Shown: piece by piece, positions 7,362 through 14,766 of the stretch
Position numbering within the stretch: position 1 is the stretch's first letter
Layout of the letters: each line of letters begins with the position of its first letter
IMG/VR virus record: IMGVR_UViG_3300018080_000557
Span: 1-25,262 of that record
From: a virus
Direction: 5' to 3' (one strand)
Length of the DNA: 25,262 nt
Program-made: the position numbers and the translations under genes
The notes under the pieces: model-generated
The model's database searches: none
The model's input: only the letters and a program-made list of their open reading frames with translations
Told to the model about the DNA's origin: nothing

Positions 7362-8255
7362 TCAATACTTGATCATCATGTGCATGGCAATATTTTTCAT
7401 AACGGCCTCAGTGCTGCCGGACGATCCCGTCGGGTCAGAATCGGTCGATACGGTATGTGTATGAGTTCCGCCAGACGGCACGTCAATATCATCGGTGCTT
7501 GAGCCGTCCAGCACGCTGGCCGCATTTGCGCCGCTGCCGCCGGTTGTGCGGCCTGGCACCGTATGCGTGTGATTCCCGGTGCCTGACAATGAGTGAGAGT
7601 GCGATTTCGTATGAGTATGCGCTGCATTCGCATCGTCCTGGAAATGCCCCACGTCGCGATCACCGTCCATGTCGCGGCTACTCACAGAGCTACCCGTCTT
7701 GCCTCGAAGCGCGTAGCCTCGACCGTCGGGCAATACCACCTTGTCCGAATCAGCGTGATAGCAAGGATGGCCGGAGTCGCCGTCTATCTCCTCCTTCAGC
7801 ACGGCTATTAACCAGCTGTATTCAGGATTGCTCACGTTGCTGATTGTCGAGCCGTCGCAGGCCAGCCAGCCGAAGCGATCTTGCGAAACAAAAAACGCCA
7901 CCATCCCAATATCGAGGCTGCGGTTTCCGCCGATGGCATAGCGCTCATTGCCGTCATAAAATCCTTGTTTTGCATCGTCCCAGCTCGGATCCGTGTCCGT
8001 GCGGCTGACGGTCACCGAGCTTCCCGATACGGTGAAGTGGATGTGTTTGCCGCTACCTGTGATCTCCTCGTCCGAAGTAAACTGATAAAGGCTTCCGTTG
8101 ATTTCGACCACACTGCCGGCTGTTACCTTTTCCGTGCCGGAGCTTGTATCGATCGAGATCTGCATAAATCCCTTACGCTGGCGTTCTACCTGGGTTACAA
8201 AATCGCTCCAATCGCTTGCGCCGTTGGCCGGCATCTCTATTTCTGCGCCTGCCAT
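7362..8255 (-). CDS. Tail collar-domain fibre protein with His-rich metal-binding region
   Basis: This is a 297-residue protein. Residues 120-200 carry a phage tail collar domain: VAFFVSQDRFGWLACDGSTI, then SWLIAVL, then VVLPDGRGYALRG. The C-terminal 90 residues contain several HxH motifs (AHTHTKSHSHS, NHTHT, THTHT), as in T4 gp12-like short fibres where paired histidines coordinate metal ions along a trimeric needle. The C-terminus MKNIAMHMMIKY matches the usual end of such proteins. The N-terminal 110 residues are a different beta-rich region that probably attaches it to the tail tip. The start has GGAGG 8 nt upstream. Its role as a receptor-binding or collar fibre is inferred from domain content. 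Confidence 0.82.
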   Translation of the reverse strand: MAGAEIEMPANGASDWSDFVTQVERQRKGFMQISIDTSSGTEKVTAGSVVEINGSLYQFTSDEEITGSGKHIHFTVSGSSVTVSRTDTDPSWDDAKQGFYDGNERYAIGGNRSLDIGMVAFFVSQDRFGWLACDGSTISNVSNPEYSWLIAVLKEEIDGDSGHPCYHADSDKVVLPDGRGYALRGKTGSSVSSRDMDGDRDVGHFQDDANAAHTHTKSHSHSLSGTGNHTHTVPGRTTGGSGANAASVLDGSSTDDIDVPSGGTHTHTVSTDSDPTGSSGSTEAVMKNIAMHMMIKY

Positions 8256-8999
8256 TTACCCGACCTCCCGAAATGTCATGGATCCTTCCCAGGCATAATC
8301 GAAAATATGCGTATACATCGAATCTTCTTCTTTCACGCAATAGCAGGGAAGGATTTTGTCTGTGTTGTCCTCATCTATTACGAGAATGAACGGCTCGTAT
8401 TTTTTTACCGCTTCCACAAACGTTTTGATGCTCGAGAGCATCGAGCTGCTCCAGTATGGGAACTGCAGAGCGTAGCGGCGAAAGATATCGCCTTCGTCAC
8501 CGTAAGCCTGCCCTGTGAGAGAATAGTCGACAACGGAAGTGTCGAGCGCTTCTTCCGGAAGCTCCCGAAGGCACGAATTATCAATAGTGAGGTATGTGCC
8601 GAGAAATAGGCGGCCGAGCTCTATATATCCATCGCTATTCGAATCGTCGTCGATGTAGAAACGCCAGTATCGGTAGCTCTGCGTATTGCTGAAAAAATGC
8701 ACTATGATGCCGGCTGCATGCGTCAGGCTAAGCTCTGCAGGGCTGGAAAAACCAGCATTATCGTCAGCCTGGATTTTGATTGTAGCGCCGGAGGTGATAT
8801 TGTGCGCCAGGATCGCGCAACAGGTGATGCCCTGGGCCGATCCCAGATCAATATCTATCGTTACATCGGAAACTTCGCTATCAGTCCGGAAAACGCGAGA
8901 AAGCCTGGTGTCCTGGATGTTTTCGACAGGATAGCTGCCATCTTCGCTGGAAGGCGTCAGAGTATAGTCGTCAATCAAATTGTCGTATGCAATCCTCAT
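8256..8999 (-). CDS. Tail-tip protein with galactose-binding/discoidin-like fold
   Basis: This is a 247-residue protein starting with the ATGA overlap with the tape measure stop. The order YPVENIQDTRLSRVFRT, then VTIDIDLG, then ILAHNI, then SYRYWRFYIDD, then YIELGRLFLG matches the jelly-roll of discoidin/galactose-binding-like modules. These are found in tail proteins that follow the tape measure in many siphoviruses. The C-terminal 90 residues (PYWSSSMLSSIKTFVEAV) are probably a separate assembly domain. This is the position of the distal tail protein, so it may form the first ring of the tail tip. The fold is seen by pattern; the distal-tail role is inferred from synteny. Confidence 0.65.
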   Translation of the reverse strand: MRIAYDNLIDDYTLTPSSEDGSYPVENIQDTRLSRVFRTDSEVSDVTIDIDLGSAQGITCCAILAHNITSGATIKIQADDNAGFSSPAELSLTHAAGIIVHFFSNTQSYRYWRFYIDDDSNSDGYIELGRLFLGTYLTIDNSCLRELPEEALDTSVVDYSLTGQAYGDEGDIFRRYALQFPYWSSSMLSSIKTFVEAVKKYEPFILVIDEDNTDKILPCYCVKEEDSMYTHIFDYAWEGSMTFREVG

Positions 9000-11092
9000 C
9001 GCACTGCCCTCGCCGCGATAATTACTTCTCCGTTTTCCGTAGCCTCATGGATTCCGCTATAGAGCTGCCGGCTGTCCATGTTGATCGTGAGATGCAGCAT
9101 CTTCCTTGACGCCGGCGAGTTTTGCGGCGTCACTTCTACCCTCTCTCGGCCGCCCGGATTATCGCCCACCATTAAAAGCTCCGGACCTTTGGTAGTAAAT
9201 TCGCCGCCTTTCGCCATGCCGCGTACCGCGCCGGCTGCAACGCCGGCAAGCGCCGCTGCAGCTGTAAATCCCGCGGCCGCAGCAAAGCCGGCCGGCCCCA
9301 GGCCAATCGGAGGCGGCACAAAGCCCGCCGCAAACGCTTCTGCAGCTTCGACGAGAAGCCGTTGGGCAATCATGTCGAGGATCCCCGCGATCGCTTCTTT
9401 CCCTGCACTTTTCATGGCTTCAAAAGCATCTTCCCCGCTCGAGGCCGCCTTACCCATGGCGGTTGCTATCGACACCGCCGCCTCGCCCATGGCGCTGTTG
9501 GCGCTCTTCGCGACGTCCTCAATTTCTGCTTTTAGCTTCTCGTATTCTTCGACCGTCATGCCGGCTTGCCATGCCAAGAATTCAACGGCCGTAACCGTAC
9601 CTTCGCCCATACGGCCGACGGCTTCCTCCATTTCATCTATGGCAGCGACGACCGCTTCGATTTCCTCCTCACTGGGTTTTTCTCTGCCTGCAGGAGTAGG
9701 CCCAACTGTTTCGAGCTCTTTTTTTGTCGTGGCAACCATAGAGTTGATGTTGGCAAGATATGCCTGTATCTGCGGCTGGAAAATGCCGGCGATATTGACA
9801 GCCACGTCTCCGAATGCCGCGCCGAGCTCGCCGATCGCTCCCACGGTATCAGTGACAAGCTTAGCGCCTCGCTCGCCCATATCCGTGATTGTCTGATTCC
9901 AGACTTCTCCGAAATCCTGGATGGGCGGAATCATCTGCCGATCGATCAGGCCTTTGAGGGGCCCTTCGCCGAAAAGCCCACCCCCGGAAAGGACCCAGTT
10001 GATTGCGGCCAGGCCTGCGTTTTTGATATTGCCCCAGGCGTTGTCAAAAACGCTGATAAGCCACTGGCCGAAATTCCGCATGGGAGTCGTGACCAGGTTG
10101 ACGAAATCGTAAAAAAGCTGCGGCAGCCGCACGATAGCTATTTTGAAGGCGTTGAAAAGCCCAATAGCCAGATTACCGATGATCTTCTTGAAGTTATCCC
10201 ACTTGAGCGCTTCCTTGATGATATTCACTACCAGCTGAAACGTTGCAGCGGCAATCCCGGGAATGTTTTTGAAAACGGCTACAATCGTGGTCCCGTGCTT
10301 CGAAAGAAAACTCGAAAGCGCTTCGGCAACCGGCGTCAAAAGCTCGGCTGAAATTTTACCCATATTCTTCTGCAGATCGCTGAAGGCGTTTTTCAGCCGC
10401 TCGATCTTGCCGAATGTCGTTTGGCCCATTTGCTCCGCGACGCCGCCGAATTCAACCTGCAGTTCCTTGAGGATCACGTTCTGGGCGCTCATAACGTCGT
10501 TCGCTTCCATGAACTGCTTGATCTGCTGCTTTTGATCCTCGGAAAAAGATATGCCGATCCGCTTCAAGCGCCCGACGCCGGCGATCGGATCATTGAGCGC
10601 CGTTCCCAGCTGGATAACCGACTGCTGCAGGTCCTGGCCGAACATATCGCTCATGTCCGCCGCAGCTTTTATTGCGGTCGGAAAAACATCGTGCCCTACC
10701 TGCGTGAATGTCGTCATAAGGCCCTGGGCCTCAATAACGGCATCGTTCGAAAAGCGCGTTGTGGCCTGCATTTGATCGGCGAAGCCTTTGAGCTCCTGCA
10801 TGCTGTAACCGACTGCGTTGCCTGTTGCCTGAAGAGCGGAGGACAGCTTCGCCAAGGCTTTTTCCTCTTCCATGTAGGCTTCCAGGCCGGCCTCTACCGA
10901 TCGGGCCAGCTGGCGGAAGGCATAGACGATGCCGGCGCCGGTGAGCATGCGCTTGGCCCAGGCGCCCATGGCCGAATCGGCTTTTTTTGTCGCGCCGTGG
11001 CTTTTGTCGAGAGTCTTGTTGAATTCCTTCAGCTGGCTTGTGGCCTGAGCAACCTCGCTTTTGATGGCCAGTTTCAGCTCTTCAGCGATCAT
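8996..11092 (-). CDS. Tape measure protein
   Basis: At 698 residues this is the largest protein in the cluster. It lies directly after the G/GT chaperone genes, as is standard. The N-terminal 250 residues are charged, helical and coiled-coil rich (SQLKEFNKTLDKS, EEEKALAKLSSALQ), and include the common TMP segment VIEAQGLMTTFTQVGHD. Long hydrophobic helices follow near residues 260-340, and a Gly/Ala-rich stretch lies near the C-terminus. The ATG overlaps the end of the T-like frame by 11 bases. With about 0.15 nm per residue as the usual rule, the tail would be near 105 nm. The protein sets tail length and is thought to be ejected before the DNA. No peptidase or transglycosylase motif is visible. 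Confidence 0.9.
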   Translation of the reverse strand: MIAEELKLAIKSEVAQATSQLKEFNKTLDKSHGATKKADSAMGAWAKRMLTGAGIVYAFRQLARSVEAGLEAYMEEEKALAKLSSALQATGNAVGYSMQELKGFADQMQATTRFSNDAVIEAQGLMTTFTQVGHDVFPTAIKAAADMSDMFGQDLQQSVIQLGTALNDPIAGVGRLKRIGISFSEDQKQQIKQFMEANDVMSAQNVILKELQVEFGGVAEQMGQTTFGKIERLKNAFSDLQKNMGKISAELLTPVAEALSSFLSKHGTTIVAVFKNIPGIAAATFQLVVNIIKEALKWDNFKKIIGNLAIGLFNAFKIAIVRLPQLFYDFVNLVTTPMRNFGQWLISVFDNAWGNIKNAGLAAINWVLSGGGLFGEGPLKGLIDRQMIPPIQDFGEVWNQTITDMGERGAKLVTDTVGAIGELGAAFGDVAVNIAGIFQPQIQAYLANINSMVATTKKELETVGPTPAGREKPSEEEIEAVVAAIDEMEEAVGRMGEGTVTAVEFLAWQAGMTVEEYEKLKAEIEDVAKSANSAMGEAAVSIATAMGKAASSGEDAFEAMKSAGKEAIAGILDMIAQRLLVEAAEAFAAGFVPPPIGLGPAGFAAAAGFTAAAALAGVAAGAVRGMAKGGEFTTKGPELLMVGDNPGGRERVEVTPQNSPASRKMLHLTINMDSRQLYSGIHEATENGEVIIAARAVR

Positions 11093-11363
11093 TCAGCTTT
11101 CTCGCCTCTTCCTTCAAAGCCGACAAAATGTCGATAACATGCGCCGGCTGCTCGGCCCATCCCCCGGCAAACGGCAGCCCGAACAGCTCGAAACAATTGA
11201 ACAAATCCAGGCAATCATAGAGATCCGGCGTGAGATAATCGGGAATATCGCGCCGCCTGATCTTCCAGCCTGGAAATGATTTCGTTCCTCCAACGATCTC
11301 CTCCCGCTCCGGAGGGAAGCTGCGCCAAAACTCCGGCTTTCTGTTATGGTAGCCTTTCGCCAT
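11082..11363 (-). CDS. Tail assembly chaperone T-part, expressed by -1 frameshift
   Basis: This is a 93-codon frame whose ATG lies in the loop of a hairpin and has no ribosome site. It is therefore probably translated only as the C-terminal part of a G-T fusion. A -1 shift on A AAA AAC (11384-11390) near the end of the upstream gene enters exactly this frame, adding seven residues (LRIAFHL) before its methionine. The fusion would be about 232 residues. In lambda-like tails the G protein coats the tape measure and the rarer GT recruits tail tube subunits. Sequence features (PDYLTPDLYDCLDLFNCF) fit a small helical chaperone. Position before the tape measure gene supports the call. Confidence 0.85.
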   Translation of the reverse strand: MAKGYHNRKPEFWRSFPPEREEIVGGTKSFPGWKIRRRDIPDYLTPDLYDCLDLFNCFELFGLPFAGGWAEQPAHVIDILSALKEEARKLNDR

Positions 11364-11377
11364 AAGGTGAAAGGCTA
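11350..11377 (-). other. Frameshift-stimulating stem-loop
   Basis: Minus-strand TAGCCTTTC (11377-11369) pairs perfectly with GAAAGGCTA (11358-11350) around a 10-base loop. The stem starts 6 bases after the A AAA AAC heptamer, the normal spacing for a stimulator of -1 slippage. The loop holds the ATG of the downstream frame, and the stem begins within the zero-frame stop codon. Confidence 0.85.
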
Positions 11378-11779
11378 TTCGGAGTTTTTTGAGTCTACCC
11401 TCGCATTCGCGTTCAGCAGATGATTTTCAATCTCGATAGCGAGCTCAGGAAATGCCGCCGAGTCGTACAAATCGCGCATGGTTTTGCAGGCCTTGATTTC
11501 GCCGGTATCCTTGTCTTCGGTTTCGAGATTGTGGACGTGGACGTCCGATTTGAGCGCGATGCCTTTTTTGTCCTGAATGTATTCGATTTCGGCGAGCGCA
11601 CCATCCAGATTGTCCACGTCTTTCATCTGCATCCGGATTGGCTTGGTTTTCAGATGCATGCTGCGCTCTTCGTACGAAAGAAACTTGTAATCGATCCGGA
11701 TTTGCTCCTCTTCCGGCAGATCCCTGTTGCCATTCCATTCGGGAACAAACTCTCCCCTTTTGGCGATAGCGACTCTCAT
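11375..11779 (-). CDS. Tail assembly chaperone G-like protein
   Basis: This is a 134-residue protein between the tail tube and tape measure genes, the conserved place of gpG-like chaperones. It is charged and helical (LPEEEQIRIDYKFLSYEER, TMRDLYDSAAFPELAIEIE). The start has AAGGAGG about 4 nt upstream, sharing bases with the stop of the tail tube gene. Its third- and fourth-last codons form A AAA AAC in the zero frame, followed by a perfect 9-bp hairpin. A fraction of ribosomes should therefore shift to -1 and make the longer G-T fusion. The shift is predicted from sequence and agrees with the well-known conservation of this mechanism in long-tailed phages. Confidence 0.85.
   Translation of the reverse strand: MRVAIAKRGEFVPEWNGNRDLPEEEQIRIDYKFLSYEERSMHLKTKPIRMQMKDVDNLDGALAEIEYIQDKKGIALKSDVHVHNLETEDKDTGEIKACKTMRDLYDSAAFPELAIEIENHLLNANARVDSKNSE
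11384..11390 (-). other. Programmed -1 frameshift slippery heptamer A AAA AAC
   Basis: On the minus strand this reads tcA AAA AAC in the zero frame of the G-like gene, the canonical X XXY YYZ arrangement. Both tRNAs can re-pair one base back. The stop codon follows three codons later in the zero frame, while the -1 frame continues through the T-like gene. Confidence 0.88.
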
Positions 11780-11788
11780 GAGGCCTCC

Positions 11789-12187
11789 TTATGAGCTGGC
11801 CCGGTAGACGCCATCCGAGAATTTGAAATCGAAGCTGATTGTTTGCTTGTCCTCGAGCGGAACGCCGACGCTCACGTTGCTGATAAGCGCGCTGCCGTAA
11901 AACTTGTAGGCGCCGCTGTTGACCAGTTCCAGCACTACCAGGCTGAGCGTGCCCGGCTTCATAAACATGTCCACGATCGCGGCCTGGCCGGTGTCGTCCA
12001 GGTCCAGCGTGCCGCCGGCTCGGCCGGTGTGGTCGCGCTTGGTATAGATGTATTTGCCGTCCTTGTCTCCCAGCGCGGTGTGCTCGGCTTCTCCTGCGGT
12101 CGCGGTCATTTCCCAGGTGTCGATGTGACCTACCGCCACACCGGCCCTCTTGATGGACCCGTCCTGTCCTCCCCATGCAAATGCCAT
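11789..12187 (-). CDS. Major tail tube protein
   Basis: This is a 132-residue protein with the best ribosome site of the tail region (AAGGAGG). It is rich in beta strands (SLVVLELVNSGAYKFYGSALI, KQTISFDFKFSDGVYR) and short loops, as expected for hexamer rings of the non-contractile tube. The residues GSIKRAGVAVGHIDTWEM resemble tube proteins in which a strand is followed by a long loop. The gene is directly followed by the G/GT pair, the usual order. The three enzyme genes lie just upstream, so this abundant virion protein is the first candidate for the glycan they might build. Its Ser/Thr-rich loops could carry O-glycans; this is inference. Confidence 0.8.
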   Translation of the reverse strand: MAFAWGGQDGSIKRAGVAVGHIDTWEMTATAGEAEHTALGDKDGKYIYTKRDHTGRAGGTLDLDDTGQAAIVDMFMKPGTLSLVVLELVNSGAYKFYGSALISNVSVGVPLEDKQTISFDFKFSDGVYRASS

Positions 12188-12190
12188 AGC

Positions 12191-12664
12191 TTAGTCCTCC
12201 TTGCCCTTGGCAATCTTTTCCATTTTCACGATAATTTCCTGGCCGCTTTGAAGATTGTCCAGGATTTTGAATTTGCATTCGGAATAGTATCCGTATTTTT
12301 TCCCGATCTCCGTGGTGGGATCGAAGTAATTCAAGCTGCGCTCGTGCAGGTGCCATTTGTGCGTCGGATCGATCCAAGAGTTTTCGCTCTGCCAATGCGG
12401 ATACCTGATTTCGGCCACGCCTCCGGGCTTCAATATCCGGTGGATTTCCTCGAGCGTGTCGACCACTGAGTCGAGGTGCTCGAGAATATCCAGCGCGTAA
12501 ACGCAATCAAATTCCTCGTCGGAAAACGGCCAGGGCAACTCATTCAAATCATGGATCACTTCGGCGCCCGTCGACGGCCTCATATCGACGTTGACGGCGG
12601 CCGGCATGCGCTGGTCGCCGCTTCCCAGGTTGAGCGCCTTATACGACTGCTTGGTCGATTTCAT
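12191..12664 (-). CDS. SAM-dependent class I methyltransferase
   Basis: This is a 157-residue protein with the class I Rossmann signature. Motif I is LNLGSGDQ at residues 11-18, an acidic ribose-binding residue follows in VNVDM (Asp27), then LDILEH at 58-63 and ILKPGG at 77-82, as in Methyltransf_11-type enzymes. It is shorter than typical members (about 200-250 residues), and the C-terminal substrate cap is small (WIDPTHKWHLHERSLNYF). The gene overlaps the sulfotransferase by 26 bases and has AAGGA 6 nt before its ATG. Its position with a glycosyltransferase and a sulfotransferase suggests methyl transfer to a sugar hydroxyl, but protein or small-molecule substrates cannot be excluded. There are no DNA methyltransferase motifs. 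Confidence 0.85.
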   Translation of the reverse strand: MKSTKQSYKALNLGSGDQRMPAAVNVDMRPSTGAEVIHDLNELPWPFSDEEFDCVYALDILEHLDSVVDTLEEIHRILKPGGVAEIRYPHWQSENSWIDPTHKWHLHERSLNYFDPTTEIGKKYGYYSECKFKILDNLQSGQEIIVKMEKIAKGKED

Positions 12665-13343
12665 AACACGTCCTTATTTTCCGCTTCGACCTGGCAAACA
12701 GGTAGAGCTCCAGGTCCAGCGGATTTTCTTGATAGATCCGAGCTCGCATCGCATCGGTCAATGAATAGACTTTCCGGATCAGCTTGCCGTCTATTTCATC
12801 GTATTCGCCGGCAGCGCGTTTGCGTTGCCAGTCGTTCGCGATACCGAGCCCCTCGCATAGCCAGTCAAAATCGGCATCCAGATAATCCGTTGTGGTCGCA
12901 AGCCAGCAGCGGCTGATAAAATCTTTGATCTCAGGCATCTGCCCTTGATTCTGCAGCCAAAAGCGACGGCACCACTCATACAGCCTGTTTCGCCTGGCTT
13001 CGAGTGGATAGATCGAGTTGGCGCCGCCCTCGTACCAATTCTCGAAGCTCGCATTGATCTTTCGCCGGCTGATGTCATGATGGTAGATCGAAACGAGCCA
13101 GGCGGCCGGATCCCGGAGCACGGTCATGTAGCGCACCTTGCGGCCCGGATATTTGACATGGAAGCTGCAATCCAGGCGATGGCCCTGCACAAAGACAGTA
13201 TCCTGATCCGGCACCTTCTGGCCGAGCTCGCAATCGAGATTGCAGTACCGCCCGGGCATTTGCCGCGCCAGGTGATGGATAATCGTGGATCCGCCAGTTT
13301 TGGGAACGTGGAGAAAGGCTATCAAATCCCGGGATCCTATCAT
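12639..13343 (-). CDS. Sulfotransferase (PAPS-dependent, Sulfotransfer_2-like)
   Basis: This is a 234-residue protein. Residues 11-20, LHVPKTGGST, are the 5'-phosphosulfate-binding loop of PAPS sulfotransferases. A GH pair near 54-55 is followed by YMTVLRDPAAWLVSIYHH at 72-89, which contains the 3'-phosphate-binding arginine (Arg77) and serine (Ser85). This order matches carbohydrate sulfotransferases of the heparan/uronyl 2-O-sulfotransferase type. No membrane anchor is present, so it acts in the cytoplasm, using host PAPS. The ATG overlaps the glycosyltransferase stop (ATGA), with AAGGA 7 nt upstream. A sugar hydroxyl as acceptor is likely given the family and neighbour. Sulfotransferases are unusual inside phage structural operons. 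Confidence 0.88.
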   Translation of the reverse strand: MIGSRDLIAFLHVPKTGGSTIIHHLARQMPGRYCNLDCELGQKVPDQDTVFVQGHRLDCSFHVKYPGRKVRYMTVLRDPAAWLVSIYHHDISRRKINASFENWYEGGANSIYPLEARRNRLYEWCRRFWLQNQGQMPEIKDFISRCWLATTTDYLDADFDWLCEGLGIANDWQRKRAAGEYDEIDGKLIRKVYSLTDAMRARIYQENPLDLELYLFARSKRKIRTCYEIDQAVV

Positions 13344-14371
13344 GCGATCATCCTTGCTTTGGGCCCGGTGTACTGCTCAATGATTTCCATGAAGCGCCTG
13401 GCCGAAATATCCCAGGTAAGCTCGCGCCGCACCCGCTCCGCAGCGCGCAGCCCCCGCTCGAGAGCGGCCTCGTAATCGGTATAGATCTCGAGCATGCGCT
13501 CGATAATCGAGCCGGTGTCCGGATTCGCCATCCGCGTTTTATGGATGCAGCCGATGTTGGTTTCGTTGATAACGACGTCGTCCATCTTGAAGCGCACCGG
13601 ATAGCCTTCGCGTTCCGACAGAAAATCATTCGGCCCGGAGTATGGCGTGTAGATGCAAGGAAGCCCGGTGCTCATTGCCTCGGCGAGCGGCAGGCCGAAA
13701 CCTTCTCCCATGGTCGGCCAAAGGAAAGCGTGCGCGAACCAGTAAAGCTCAGGCAGGCTGGGCCAATCGGATTTCGGATCCTTGCGCAGCGGCAGCACGC
13801 GCGTGTCGATGTAGACGTTGTCCGGAGCTTGGACCACTTCCTGGCGGCAGCCGGCAACGGTCGTTTTCATGATCAGCTGCGTTTTGCGAGCGACCTCCGG
13901 ATGCAGCTTGTACCAGTATTCCCAGGCGACCTTGATATGCGCGATACCTTTGCGAGGATTCGTGGCGCCAATCCAGAGAAAAGTGAACATTCTGTCTCGA
14001 GGATGCTCCCGCACGTGGTACTTATAGAGCCGCGGATCCACGCCCTCGAGGCAGACTTCGATCGGCAGATCCGTGTAACGGCCGAGAACCTCTTTGCTGT
14101 GCGAGCTCGGCACTACAATCAAATCGGCTTTGTTCATCGGCTCGGGCCAGGCATCCGGTATATTTTCGCCTTCATACATGGTATAGAGCACGTTGAACTT
14201 TGCCGGATCCGGCTCGAAGTGCCAGGGCGTGGTGATATGCACGGCGACGCGAGCTCGGGAATCGATGCGCACGCCGGCGGCCTTCAGAGCCTGGCAAAGC
14301 ATTTTCTGGTGAGTCGAGTAGCCGAAGTTATTGCCGATGTCCTGATAGCTGCGAGTCCAATCCAGCGTCAT
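13340..14371 (-). CDS. GT4-family glycosyltransferase
   Basis: This is a 343-residue protein from the ATG at 14371, chosen because it forms an ATGA overlap with the tail terminator gene and has GTGGAG 8 nt upstream. An earlier in-frame start at 14452 would run into that gene. Two-domain GT-B architecture is evident. The N-terminal part contains VLYTMYEGENIPDAW and KADLIVVPSSHSKEVL (residues 61-96). The C-terminal part contains FLWIGATNPRKGI and the retaining-enzyme signature EGFGLPLAEAMSTGLP, with the paired glutamates Glu223 and Glu231 spaced by seven residues that define GT4. It transfers a sugar from a nucleotide donor; donor and acceptor are unknown. Its place in late tail genes suggests virion protein glycosylation. 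Confidence 0.9.
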   Translation of the reverse strand: MTLDWTRSYQDIGNNFGYSTHQKMLCQALKAAGVRIDSRARVAVHITTPWHFEPDPAKFNVLYTMYEGENIPDAWPEPMNKADLIVVPSSHSKEVLGRYTDLPIEVCLEGVDPRLYKYHVREHPRDRMFTFLWIGATNPRKGIAHIKVAWEYWYKLHPEVARKTQLIMKTTVAGCRQEVVQAPDNVYIDTRVLPLRKDPKSDWPSLPELYWFAHAFLWPTMGEGFGLPLAEAMSTGLPCIYTPYSGPNDFLSEREGYPVRFKMDDVVINETNIGCIHKTRMANPDTGSIIERMLEIYTDYEAALERGLRAAERVRRELTWDISARRFMEIIEQYTGPKARMIA

Positions 14372-14766
14372 TCCCAATACTCCACAAAAGCATCGAACAT
14401 AAAGTGGTAGATGTCCTTCCGGACCCGGGGACCGTTGATGATTCCCGAGCAAACAATCCTTTCGACATTAAACTCGTCCATGGCGCCGCGGTAATACTGC
14501 AGCTCGTCGCGGATCGTTTTGGCGCCGTTCCGTGGGACGTATTTGTCGCTGTCGAAAATGGAAAACTGGATGCGTGCCTGGCCGGCATGGATTTTGTCGA
14601 AATAGGCCGCGGCATGCGGATCCGAGACAACGAAAAAAACACAGTAGGGCTTAGCCGTATCCTGGTCGGCTTCGACAAAATAGAGCCGCGAACCGAACAC
14701 TGTAGTCACGGCTTCCTGGGCGAGAAGGTAGTTGTAAAGTGCCTGCTCTATGAGCGTGCTAGCCAC
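14368..14766 (-). CDS. Tail terminator/completion protein (gp11-like, DUF3168-like)
   Basis: This is a 132-residue protein starting with GTG, with GAGGAG 8 nt upstream; it overlaps the preceding gene by 8 bases. It begins with a helix and the common TxVFGSRLYFVEADQDTAKPYCVFFVVSD pattern. A central QIQFSIFD-like strand (ARIQFSIFDSDKY) follows, typical of the DUF3168/lambda gpU-like fold. The family caps the finished tail tube and joins it to the head. Synteny after the gp10-like protein is right. The next gene normally encodes the tail tube; here three enzyme genes intervene. Confidence 0.8.
   Translation of the reverse strand: MASTLIEQALYNYLLAQEAVTTVFGSRLYFVEADQDTAKPYCVFFVVSDPHAAAYFDKIHAGQARIQFSIFDSDKYVPRNGAKTIRDELQYYRGAMDEFNVERIVCSGIINGPRVRKDIYHFMFDAFVEYWE

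Noticed and set aside
11445-12506. Minus-strand frame of 353 codons covering parts of three genes
   Set aside because: It crosses the methyltransferase, tail tube and G-like genes in a second frame and is very rich in R, G and Q, typical of an out-of-frame reading.
12191-12664. DNA methyltransferase as restriction defence
   Set aside because: There is no catalytic PC or (D/N)PP(Y/F) motif. The protein is a small Methyltransf_11-like enzyme next to glycan enzymes.
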